Part shown: one piece after another, positions 8,788 to 17,131 of the stretch
How the letters are laid out: every line of letters starts with the position of its first letter
Numbering within the stretch: position 1 is the first letter of the stretch
Origin: Veillonella sp.
GTDB lineage: Bacteria > Bacillota > Negativicutes > Veillonellales > Veillonellaceae
Assembly (NCBI RefSeq): GCF_041333735.1
Contig: NZ_JBGKFB010000001.1
Coordinates: 1,560,501-1,624,500, forward strand
Direction of reading: 5' to 3'
Length of the DNA: 64,000 nucleotides
Notes under the pieces: model-generated
Databases searched by the model: none
Told to the model about the DNA's origin: nothing
Seen by the model: only the letters and a program-made list of their open reading frames with translations
Position numbers and translations under genes: made by a program

Positions 8788-9930
8788 ATGAAACCATTTG
8801 GTATGATACCTTTTTTTATACCTCATGTAGGGTGTCCTTATGTATGTACATTTTGTAACCAGTCCCGTATTACAGGCCAATCGGGTATTAGTCACCTAAC
8901 ACCGGATTATATTAAAGCAACGATTACAGAGTATGTGGGAAGTAAACGAAACGATAAGTTTTGGGAAGTCGCCTTTTATGGGGGCTCCTTTACAGCTATC
9001 CATAAAGAGTTACAACATCAATTATTAGCTCCTGCTTCTGAGATGCTTAAGCGCGGCATAATTGATGGTATACGTTGTTCAACGCGGCCTGATGCTGTAG
9101 GTGACGAAGCAATTACCTTGTTACAGTCTTACGGGGTAAAAACAGTAGAACTTGGTGTGCAGTCTATGAATGACGATGTTTTAGTCGATGCTAAGCGCGG
9201 CCACACCGCACAAGAGGTAGTAGATGCTGTTACACGATTAAAGCAGCGTGGAATGACTGTAGGTGTTCAGCTTTTACCGGGATTAAAAGGTGAAACTTGG
9301 GAAACCATTCTAGAAACCGCTATTGCTGTAGTTAAACTAGAACCAGATTTTGTACGAATCTATCCTGTTCTTGTTATCGAAAATACGGAACTAGCAGATC
9401 AATATAGATCTGGTGAATATGAGCCATTAAGTACTGAGCAAGCTATTAAATATTGTGCATTCTTAAAGGAATGGTTTGAACAGCATAATATTGAAGTTAT
9501 ACGTACAGGATTACAAAGCACGGACGAGCTTGATTCAGGCAATAGTTTGGTAGCAGGTCCCTATGAACCTGCTATGGGTGAGCTCGTTGTAAATGAACAA
9601 TATAAACAACGTATTGAAAGATGTATTGATGAACATCTTTCTTCAGAAAATTTGTTAGGAAAGCAAAATGATTACAATTTTTCTCATTTCAATTGTTACC
9701 ATACCCATAAGGTAGGATGTAGATTTTATTCGGATAGTGGTGATATTTTGATGAAACATAGGATTGTAATTTCTTATCCTAGAAGCAGCACATCAAAGGT
9801 GCGAGGTCTCAAAAATCGCAATATTTTATATTTCCAAGAAACGTATCCTCAATTTAGTATAGATTGGTGTGAAGATAATACGAGAAATACTGTTCGTTGC
9901 TGTATTGATGGCCTACAATATATGTTATAA
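8788..9930 (+). CDS. radical SAM protein, Elp3-like family
   Basis: A 380-residue radical SAM enzyme with the [4Fe-4S] motif C16-x3-C20-x2-C23 (GCPYVCTFCNQ). The barrel includes YGGSFTAI, GIRCSTRPDA and ELGVQSMND, which recall the Elp3/oxygen-independent coproporphyrinogen oxidase branch. No acetyltransferase domain is attached, so it is shorter than true Elp3. AAGGGAG lies seven bases before the ATG at 8788; an in-frame GTG at 8782 is too close to that site. The place between rnc and smc is, from memory, also seen in clostridia. The substrate is unknown. Confidence 0.8.
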   Translation: MKPFGMIPFFIPHVGCPYVCTFCNQSRITGQSGISHLTPDYIKATITEYVGSKRNDKFWEVAFYGGSFTAIHKELQHQLLAPASEMLKRGIIDGIRCSTRPDAVGDEAITLLQSYGVKTVELGVQSMNDDVLVDAKRGHTAQEVVDAVTRLKQRGMTVGVQLLPGLKGETWETILETAIAVVKLEPDFVRIYPVLVIENTELADQYRSGEYEPLSTEQAIKYCAFLKEWFEQHNIEVIRTGLQSTDELDSGNSLVAGPYEPAMGELVVNEQYKQRIERCIDEHLSSENLLGKQNDYNFSHFNCYHTHKVGCRFYSDSGDILMKHRIVISYPRSSTSKVRGLKNRNILYFQETYPQFSIDWCEDNTRNTVRCCIDGLQYML

Positions 9931-9975
9931 TAAAAGATATGATTAATTGGGGTTGTTAGTAGAAAGGAGGCAGTC

Positions 9976-12900
9976 ATGCAATTACTTCGGTTAGAATTAA
10001 AGGGCTTTAAATCGTTTGCAGATAAAACGGTTGTAAAATTCTCACCAGGAATGACTGCCGTTATTGGGCCTAACGGAAGTGGTAAAAGTAATATTACGGA
10101 TGCTATGAAATGGGTGTTAGGGGAATCCAATGTCCGTAACTTACGTGGTCAAAAAGCAGAGGACATTATTTTCTCTGGTACGGAAAAGCGCAAGCCTATG
10201 AGTGCTGCGGAGGTTACACTTGTATTTGACAATAGTGACCATCAATTAGATGTAGATATGGCTGAGGTTGCTATTACACGCCGTATTTATCGTACTGGTG
10301 AAAGTGAGTTCCTTATCAATAAACGCTCTTGTCGTTTAAAGGATATTCACCTTTTATTAGCTGATACAGGCCTTGGGAAAGATTCAATGGCTATTATCGG
10401 TCAAAATCGCATTGATGCTATTTTGAATTCAAAGCCTGAAGAGCGTCGTTTGATCTTTGAAGATGTAGCAGGTATTTCTCGTTTTAAAATCAATAAAGAA
10501 GATGCATTGCGTCGTATTGCTAGTACAGACCGAAACATGGAACGCGTACGCGACGTAATGGCTACTATCGAAGAACAACTAGGACCTTTGTCTGAAAAGG
10601 CGGAAAAGACTAAAAAGTATATGACCTTAAGTCGTACAAAGCGCGACTATGATGGGGCATTAGGCTTTCACAATTATAAGACCTCTGATCGTTTATTAAC
10701 GCGTTTCGAAAATGATAATATTGCATTTAAGAATGAAGAGATTGAGCTTCAAACTGAATTGTCTAAATTGGAAGCGCGCCGTCATACCTTGCAATCCGCA
10801 TCAACAAAAGAGCAAGAACAACTCAAGTTGTGGGAGGCTCAGTATACGGAAAAGCAACGTGATGAAGAACGTTTAGCCGGTCATTTACGTCTGTTAGACG
10901 AGCAGTTGAAGACAGCTCGTCGTGAATTAGATGAAACATCTATGCGTATTAGCGAATTAGAAGCTACGCAAAAGGGCGAAGAACAACAATTGCGCATTTT
11001 AAATCAATTGATTCAAGATGAAAGTGCTCAATTAGTAGAAAAAGAGTCTAAGCTTGAAGAGTTAGAATCTAATTATAAAAAAGCTGTTGAAGATGTAAGT
11101 GCTGAGCAAGCTAAGTTCCAGTCCTTACAGTCTAATCGAGAAGCCTTTGAGCAACATCAATTAGAAATTGTGAGTGCTATTGAAACAGCAAAGGCTAGCA
11201 TTCGCAGCTTAGAATCTCGTAAGGCTGAGTCTACGAAACAATGTGAAGTTTTAAAGGATGAAATAGGTCAAGTAGATAGTGAATTACAAGCAGCTCGCGG
11301 TGAATTTGACATATTAGGCCAACAGTTTAATGCTATTTCTGCCCAACGACAAGCCCTCGTTGATGGCGGTAAAGAAGCAGCCTTACAAGCTCGTGAGGAA
11401 CGCAAAGAGTTACAAAAACTTCGTACCCAAGAACAACGTGCTAAGGGCCGTTTAGAGCTCTTAGCTCAATGGGAAGAGCAGCATGAAGGTTATTTAGAAG
11501 GCACTAAGAATATTCTTAATGGTAAAGGATCTTGGCGCGAACATATTACGGGCGCCGTAGGTGATCTCTTTACGGTAGAGGACAAATATACAACAGCTAT
11601 TGAAACGGCATTAGGCGGTAGTGTTAACCATGTTGTGACCACTACTGCTCGCGCTGCTGCAGATGGGGTAAATTATTTGAAATCTATCCAAGGGGGCCGC
11701 GTAACCTTCTTACCGATGGATTCCGTAAAAGGTAAGCCCTATGATACGCCAGCGTTACGTGAAAGTTGTGTTATAGGTACAGCCGTTGACTGTATTTCCT
11801 TTGATAATAAGTACGCCCATATCTTCCAATATTTATTGGGCCGTACGTTAGTCGTATCCTCTATGGATGAGGCCATTGGATTACAGAAGAAATATAATCA
11901 ACAACTGCGTATCGTAACCCTTACAGGGGAACAATTCCAACCAGGTGGTTCTTTAACGGGTGGTACTACAAAGCGCAAGCGTGCCTCCGTATTAAGCCGT
12001 AAGGAAGAGGCTACTAGTCTTGAACAAGAGCTTGTACAAATTGAAGAACAAATCCATTCTTTAACAGCTAGCTTAGAAAATTTAGAAAAACGGGTTGAAG
12101 AGGCTGAAAAAGAACGAGCTACCCTTGATGAAAGCTATCAACATACGAACTTACTCTATGTAGCGAGCGAAACAAAGGTACAAAATATACAAAATCAAAT
12201 GGATCGTAAGAAACGTGTCCTTTCTGAAGAAGAGCAACGTTTAGCTCAAATTGATATTGATTTAGCTACTACATCGGTTAACTTGAAAGATCAAGAAGCA
12301 GCATTGGCATCCTTACAAGAAAATCATGGTGTAGAGGGCAATCAAGGGGCCTTGATGGAGCGTTTAACTGTATTGCAAAAGATACAGCAAGAGGCGTATG
12401 AAGCTTTCACAGAGGCACGCCTCACCTGTGATACGTTGCGACAAACCATTAAGGAACGCGAAGCTCAGCGAGAACAACGTAATCAATCCATTGCTAACAT
12501 TGTAGAGCGACTAACACCGTTACGTAATTTGTTAATTAGCACTACAGAGCGCTATGAAGTGGAGCTACCAAAGGCTAAAGAATTGGCAGACCGAGAATTG
12601 GCTTCTGCTACAGCGGAGGTTGAACGATTGCGTGCACTTCGCGATGAGGCTTATGATAAAACATCTACAGGACGTGAAGAGATGGAATCTATCCTCGGTG
12701 AGCAAGATCGATTGAACCAACGATATAAAGTCGTTCAAGGTCGACTCGTCGATATGGAAGGTAAGATTACACGTCATCGCATGGATTGTGAGCGCTTTGT
12801 AGAAGAACTACAAGAGTTAGGCTTTACCTTAGAAGATGCGCAGGCTCTTCGCGTTGAAGGCTCTGTAAACGATTGGAAGGATGAGCAGGCTCGCTTGATG

Positions 12901-13530
12901 GCAGAAATTGCCGAACTGGGCCCAGTCAATCCGAACGCTGTTGAAGAATACGAAGAAACTAAAGAGCGTTATGACTTCTTAAGTACTCAGTTAGCAGATT
13001 TAGATACAGCGAAAGAGCAATTGCAAGCGGTTATTGCTGAAATGGACAAGGCTATGAGTACACAGCTATACGATGTATTAGATGTAGTAGGTCGTAGATT
13101 CCAAGAGGTATTTAGCCAACTATTTGGTGGTGGTACGGCTCAAATTGTATTGACTGATCCAGATAATATCTTAACTGGTGGTATCGACTTTTATATTCAG
13201 CCGCCAGGGAAGAAGCGTCAACAATTGACCTTGTTATCCGGTGGAGAGCGTGCCCTTACGGTTATTGCTTTATTGTTCTCGTTCCTAGACTATCGTCCTG
13301 CGCCGTTCTGCGTGCTTGACGAAGTTGACGCAGCCCTTGATGAAGCCAATGTAGAACGATTTAGTTCTTACTTAAATCGGGTAAATAAAGAAACACAATT
13401 TATCGTAGTATCGCACCGTAAAAAGACGATGGAAGCTGCCGAAGTATTACAAGGGGTGACCATGGTTGAACGAGGCGTATCGCGATTATTAACAGTAGCA
13501 TTTGAAGATGTGAAGGAGGATCTAGCATAA
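9976..13530 (+). CDS. smc: chromosome partition protein Smc
   Basis: Smc is the ATPase of the condensin complex that organises and segregates the chromosome with ScpA and ScpB. The 1184-residue protein has full-family length: Walker A GPNGSGKSN from residue 31, long coiled coils at about 165-500 and 660-1000, and a hinge at about 515-640 (glycine-rich GTKNILNGKG, ALGGSVNHVV). The C-terminal head carries LLSGGERALT and the Walker B CVLDEVDAALDE. AAAGGAGG precedes the ATG. The stop overlaps the ftsY start by one base. Confidence 0.97.
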   Translation: MQLLRLELKGFKSFADKTVVKFSPGMTAVIGPNGSGKSNITDAMKWVLGESNVRNLRGQKAEDIIFSGTEKRKPMSAAEVTLVFDNSDHQLDVDMAEVAITRRIYRTGESEFLINKRSCRLKDIHLLLADTGLGKDSMAIIGQNRIDAILNSKPEERRLIFEDVAGISRFKINKEDALRRIASTDRNMERVRDVMATIEEQLGPLSEKAEKTKKYMTLSRTKRDYDGALGFHNYKTSDRLLTRFENDNIAFKNEEIELQTELSKLEARRHTLQSASTKEQEQLKLWEAQYTEKQRDEERLAGHLRLLDEQLKTARRELDETSMRISELEATQKGEEQQLRILNQLIQDESAQLVEKESKLEELESNYKKAVEDVSAEQAKFQSLQSNREAFEQHQLEIVSAIETAKASIRSLESRKAESTKQCEVLKDEIGQVDSELQAARGEFDILGQQFNAISAQRQALVDGGKEAALQAREERKELQKLRTQEQRAKGRLELLAQWEEQHEGYLEGTKNILNGKGSWREHITGAVGDLFTVEDKYTTAIETALGGSVNHVVTTTARAAADGVNYLKSIQGGRVTFLPMDSVKGKPYDTPALRESCVIGTAVDCISFDNKYAHIFQYLLGRTLVVSSMDEAIGLQKKYNQQLRIVTLTGEQFQPGGSLTGGTTKRKRASVLSRKEEATSLEQELVQIEEQIHSLTASLENLEKRVEEAEKERATLDESYQHTNLLYVASETKVQNIQNQMDRKKRVLSEEEQRLAQIDIDLATTSVNLKDQEAALASLQENHGVEGNQGALMERLTVLQKIQQEAYEAFTEARLTCDTLRQTIKEREAQREQRNQSIANIVERLTPLRNLLISTTERYEVELPKAKELADRELASATAEVERLRALRDEAYDKTSTGREEMESILGEQDRLNQRYKVVQGRLVDMEGKITRHRMDCERFVEELQELGFTLEDAQALRVEGSVNDWKDEQARLMAEIAELGPVNPNAVEEYEETKERYDFLSTQLADLDTAKEQLQAVIAEMDKAMSTQLYDVLDVVGRRFQEVFSQLFGGGTAQIVLTDPDNILTGGIDFYIQPPGKKRQQLTLLSGGERALTVIALLFSFLDYRPAPFCVLDEVDAALDEANVERFSSYLNRVNKETQFIVVSHRKKTMEAAEVLQGVTMVERGVSRLLTVAFEDVKEDLA

Positions 13531-14465
13531 TGGCATTTGGATTCTTTAATAAAATCAAAGAGGGCTTAGAAAAAACTCGTAAGTCCTTTGTAAAAAATGT
13601 AGAGACAGTTATCATTGGTTATGCAGAAATTGATGATGATTTCTTAGATGATTTAGAAGCAGTTATGCTTACTAGTGATCTTGGTCCTAAAACGACAGAA
13701 TATTTGATGAAAGAAATTCGTCGTGGTGTAACAGAAGGTATTATTAACAATACTGGTGATGTAATGCCATTCATGGAAGACCGCATCACAGAAATGTTAG
13801 TTGACCAAGAAGATGAAATTACACTTCACCACCCAGAGGTTATCCTTGTAGTTGGGGTAAATGGTGTTGGTAAAACTACGACCATTGCTAAGTTAGCTAA
13901 CTATTACACTAAAGAAGGCAAAAAGGTTATTATCGCTGCAGGTGATACATTCCGTGCCGCTGCGGCTGATCAATTGTCTATCTGGGCAGATCGCGTAGGT
14001 GTACCTATCGTTAAACATAAAGAAGGGGCTGACCCTGCAGCTGTTGTTTACGATGCAATGGAAGCAGCTAAAGCTCGTAATGCAGACCTCGTTATTGTAG
14101 ATACTGCAGGTCGTTTACACACTAAAGTTAATCTTATGGAAGAACTTAAAAAGATGGGCCGCGTAGCGAATAACCACGTAGAAGGGGCACCACATCAAAC
14201 ATTGCTCGTCTTAGACGGTACTACAGGTCAAAATGCAGTAAGCCAAGCTAAATTATTTGGTCAAGCAGTACCAGTAAATGGTATTGTTGTGACTAAGCTT
14301 GATGGCACAGCAAAAGGTGGCGTAGTTATCTCTATTAAAGAGGAATTAGGCGTACCTGTTCGCTGGATCGGCGTTGGCGAAGGCATGGATGACTTGCGTC
14401 CATTTAATGCGAAAGAATTTGCTAATGCACTATTTAATAAAGGAATGATTCAAGGTGACAAATAA
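13530..14465 (+). CDS. ftsY: signal recognition particle receptor FtsY
   Basis: FtsY is the membrane-associated GTPase that receives SRP-ribosome complexes for co-translational membrane insertion. It has 311 residues: an N domain at 1-95, then an NG GTPase domain with GVNGVGKTT at 109-117, DTAGR at 191-195, and TKLDGTAKGG near 255. The long acidic N-terminal extension seen in Escherichia is absent, as is normal for Firmicutes. Its ATG is part of the smc stop (TAATG), and AAGGAGG lies in the end of smc. Confidence 0.97.
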   Translation: MAFGFFNKIKEGLEKTRKSFVKNVETVIIGYAEIDDDFLDDLEAVMLTSDLGPKTTEYLMKEIRRGVTEGIINNTGDVMPFMEDRITEMLVDQEDEITLHHPEVILVVGVNGVGKTTTIAKLANYYTKEGKKVIIAAGDTFRAAAADQLSIWADRVGVPIVKHKEGADPAAVVYDAMEAAKARNADLVIVDTAGRLHTKVNLMEELKKMGRVANNHVEGAPHQTLLVLDGTTGQNAVSQAKLFGQAVPVNGIVVTKLDGTAKGGVVISIKEELGVPVRWIGVGEGMDDLRPFNAKEFANALFNKGMIQGDK

Positions 14466-14841
14466 ATATAACCGGGAATTCTTACTTGAATATGTAGAAT
14501 CTGAAAATAAAAAAAATGAATGTAATGTTAGCCTAGAAAATATGGAAAAGATTGTTGGCTTAATCGAGTATTTCGGCATTGAATTATATCGTCCTATTAC
14601 AAGATTGCTACTTTCAAATTGGGAAGAGATTACAGAACGTATTAATAACTATACTGAGTCAGATTGGATGATGGCTGATGAAATCCAAAAGACTACGCCT
14701 ACATTAGATCGTTTCTCCATTGCTATGCTCATTGAAGTATTAGAAGGTGAGGATACGTTGAACCAAGCGGAAAATGCAGGTCGTCGTCTATCGGAGGAAG
14801 AATTAAAGGCTATCCGTAAACATCAGGATGAACAGGAATGA
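14455..14841 (+). CDS. small acidic protein of unknown function between ftsY and uvrB
   Basis: I do not recognise this 128-residue protein. It looks mostly helical and acidic, with no signal peptide, membrane segment or cysteine motif. It starts at GTG 14455 inside the end of ftsY, with AAAGGA about nine bases upstream, and its stop overlaps the uvrB ATG (ATGA). Coupling on both sides supports translation. The Firmicute gene usually found beside ftsY, ylxM, encodes a helix-turn-helix protein; this one shows no clear helix-turn-helix. Confidence 0.7.
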   Translation: MTNKYNREFLLEYVESENKKNECNVSLENMEKIVGLIEYFGIELYRPITRLLLSNWEEITERINNYTESDWMMADEIQKTTPTLDRFSIAMLIEVLEGEDTLNQAENAGRRLSEEELKAIRKHQDEQE

Positions 14842-17012
14842 AACATAATACATATAATTACGAAGGGGGCCAACCATTTAAAGTGGAGGCGCCCTTTACG
14901 CCTACAGGGGACCAACCAACTGCGATTCAGTCTTTAACAGAAGGCATTGAACGCGGTGAATGGGCCCAAGTTTTGCTCGGTGCCACTGGTACAGGTAAAA
15001 CCTTCACAATGGCTAAGGTTATCGAGGCAGTTCAAAAGCCAACTCTGATTATTGCTCATAATAAAACCTTAGCTGCCCAGCTATGTAGTGAGTTTAAAAG
15101 CTTCTTCCCTAATAATGCGGTAGAATACTTTGTGTCTTACTATGATTTCTATCAGCCAGAAGCGTACATTCCTTCTAGCGATACGTATATCGAGAAAGAT
15201 GCGTCTATTAATGATGAAATCGATAAACTGCGACATAGCGCTACGATGAGCCTCTTTGAGCGCCGCGATGTGATTATCGTTGCCTCTGTTAGCTGTATTT
15301 ACGGCTTAGGTGACCCTGAGGACTACTCTGAACTCGTGTTGTCTTTGCGCTTAGGTCAGACGAAATCTCGCGATGAAATTCTGTCTAAACTCGTGGATAT
15401 TCAATATACGAGAAATGATATGAACTTTATCCGCGGTACCTTCCGTGTACAAGGGGATACTATTGAGATTTTCCCTGCTGCGTATAGTGAAAGAGCCATT
15501 CGAGTGGAGCTCTTCGGCGACGAAATCGATCGCCTCGTTGAGGTAGATGCTTTGACTGGTGAAGTGATTGCTGAACGCAAGCACGTTGCGGTCTATCCAG
15601 CATCTCACTATGTAACAACGAAAGATAAGATGCGTATTGCTGTAGAGCGTATTGAGGCTGAGTTAGAAGAACAGTTAGCTAAGTTGAAAGCTGCTGACCG
15701 TCTATTGGAGGCTCAACGTCTTGAACAGCGTACCCGTTACGATATAGAAATGATGCAAGAAATGGGCTATTGCTCAGGCATCGAAAACTATTCCCGCCAC
15801 ATGTCTGAACGTAAGGCTGGAGAGGCACCATACACATTGATAGACTATTTCCCAGATGACTTCCTCATCATGGTGGACGAGTCTCATGTAACCATTCCTC
15901 AAGTACGTGCCATGTACAATGGTGACCGTGCACGTAAAGAATCACTCATCGAATATGGCTTCCGTCTGCCGTCTGCGCTTGATAATAGACCGCTTCAATT
16001 CGATGAATTCGTGGAGCGTATCAATCAAATTGTTTATGTATCGGCAACGCCTGGTCCATACGAAATGGAAGTACAAACGAATGTGGTAGAGCAAATTATT
16101 CGTCCTACCGGTCTACTTGATCCATCCATTGAGATTCGTCCTATTAAGGGACAAATGGATGATTTACTCGGTGAAATTCATAAGCGTGCAGCTAAGAATG
16201 AACGTGTTCTCGTTACGACCTTAACGAAGAAGATGGCAGAGGACTTAACAGAGTTCTTGAAGGAAATGGGCGTCCGTGTTCGTTACCTTCATTCAGATAT
16301 CGTTACCATTGAGCGTGCTGAGATTATTCGTGATTTACGGGCCGGTGTCTTTGATGTACTGGTTGGTATTAATTTGCTCCGTGAAGGCTTAGATATGCCA
16401 GAAGTTTCTTTAGTAGCTATCTTAGATGCAGATAAGGAAGGTTTCTTACGTTCTGATACGGCTATGATTCAAACTATCGGGCGTGCCGCTCGTAATGTGA
16501 ATGGTCACGTTATCATGTATGCAGACCATATAACAGGTTCTATGCAGCGCGCCATTGATGAAACAGATCGTCGTCGTGCCGTACAAGAGGCTTATAACAT
16601 TGAACATAATATTACGCCTAAGTCTGTCTCTAAAGATGTAAAAGAGCTTATTGAGTTAACGAAAATTGAAGAAGATATGGTCACCGATGGAAAGGACTTT
16701 TCACCGAAGAAAGGGAAAAAGAAATCCTCTACAACGGGTATGGACCATGGACACGAACCATATGTACAAGATATATCTAGTCCTAAGGTGGCAGATATAA
16801 CTCCGGAAGAGTTATTCAATAAAATTGAAGAGCTTGATCGTCAAATGAAGGCCGCTGCAAAGCAGCTTGAATTTGAAAAGGCTGCAAAACTTCGTGATCA
16901 ATTAGGGGAACTACGTCAACAATGGTCCGATATGCATAGTGCAGGTGAAAGCAAGTTAAAAAAACCTGCATCAACTAAAGGTAGAAAGCGGACTAGCTCA
17001 AAGAGTAAATAG
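14838..17012 (+). CDS. uvrB: excinuclease ABC subunit UvrB
   Basis: UvrB is the damage-verifying helicase-like subunit of nucleotide excision repair. It takes DNA from UvrA and recruits UvrC. The 724-residue protein has Walker A GATGTGKT at 48-55, the beta-hairpin YYDFYQPEAYIP at about 107-118, helicase motifs (YVSATPGPYE, IGRAARN) and a C-terminal UVR motif at about 655-690 that contacts UvrC. It is about 50 residues longer than usual because of a Lys/Ser-rich linker before the UVR motif and a basic tail. The ATG overlaps the preceding stop. Confidence 0.97.
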   Translation: MKHNTYNYEGGQPFKVEAPFTPTGDQPTAIQSLTEGIERGEWAQVLLGATGTGKTFTMAKVIEAVQKPTLIIAHNKTLAAQLCSEFKSFFPNNAVEYFVSYYDFYQPEAYIPSSDTYIEKDASINDEIDKLRHSATMSLFERRDVIIVASVSCIYGLGDPEDYSELVLSLRLGQTKSRDEILSKLVDIQYTRNDMNFIRGTFRVQGDTIEIFPAAYSERAIRVELFGDEIDRLVEVDALTGEVIAERKHVAVYPASHYVTTKDKMRIAVERIEAELEEQLAKLKAADRLLEAQRLEQRTRYDIEMMQEMGYCSGIENYSRHMSERKAGEAPYTLIDYFPDDFLIMVDESHVTIPQVRAMYNGDRARKESLIEYGFRLPSALDNRPLQFDEFVERINQIVYVSATPGPYEMEVQTNVVEQIIRPTGLLDPSIEIRPIKGQMDDLLGEIHKRAAKNERVLVTTLTKKMAEDLTEFLKEMGVRVRYLHSDIVTIERAEIIRDLRAGVFDVLVGINLLREGLDMPEVSLVAILDADKEGFLRSDTAMIQTIGRAARNVNGHVIMYADHITGSMQRAIDETDRRRAVQEAYNIEHNITPKSVSKDVKELIELTKIEEDMVTDGKDFSPKKGKKKSSTTGMDHGHEPYVQDISSPKVADITPEELFNKIEELDRQMKAAAKQLEFEKAAKLRDQLGELRQQWSDMHSAGESKLKKPASTKGRKRTSSKSK

Positions 17013-17085
17013 ATTGTAATAAAACACATAGATTATATAGACTATATGTGCGATAATATACATATATTATTTCATGTTAGTAAAC

Positions 17086-17117
17086 AAAGAGATGATGCCG
17101 ATTGGTATCATCTCTTT
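17086..17117 (+). terminator. hairpin between uvrB and uvrA
   Basis: AAAGAGATGATGCC, loop GATT, GGTATCATCTCTTT: a 14-bp stem with one G-T pair. It ends 14 bases before the uvrA ATG, so it touches the uvrA ribosome-binding region. It may terminate the uvrB transcript. The U run is inside the stem, so it could instead be an attenuating or mRNA-stabilising structure. Confidence 0.6.
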
Positions 17118-17131
17118 AAATAGGGAACATA

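Noticed and set aside
16592..16819. Minus-strand ORF inside uvrB, and similar antisense ORFs in fab, smc, uvrA and pyc
   Set aside because: They lie wholly within well-supported genes, have no ribosome site and read as low-complexity mirror frames of the real codons.
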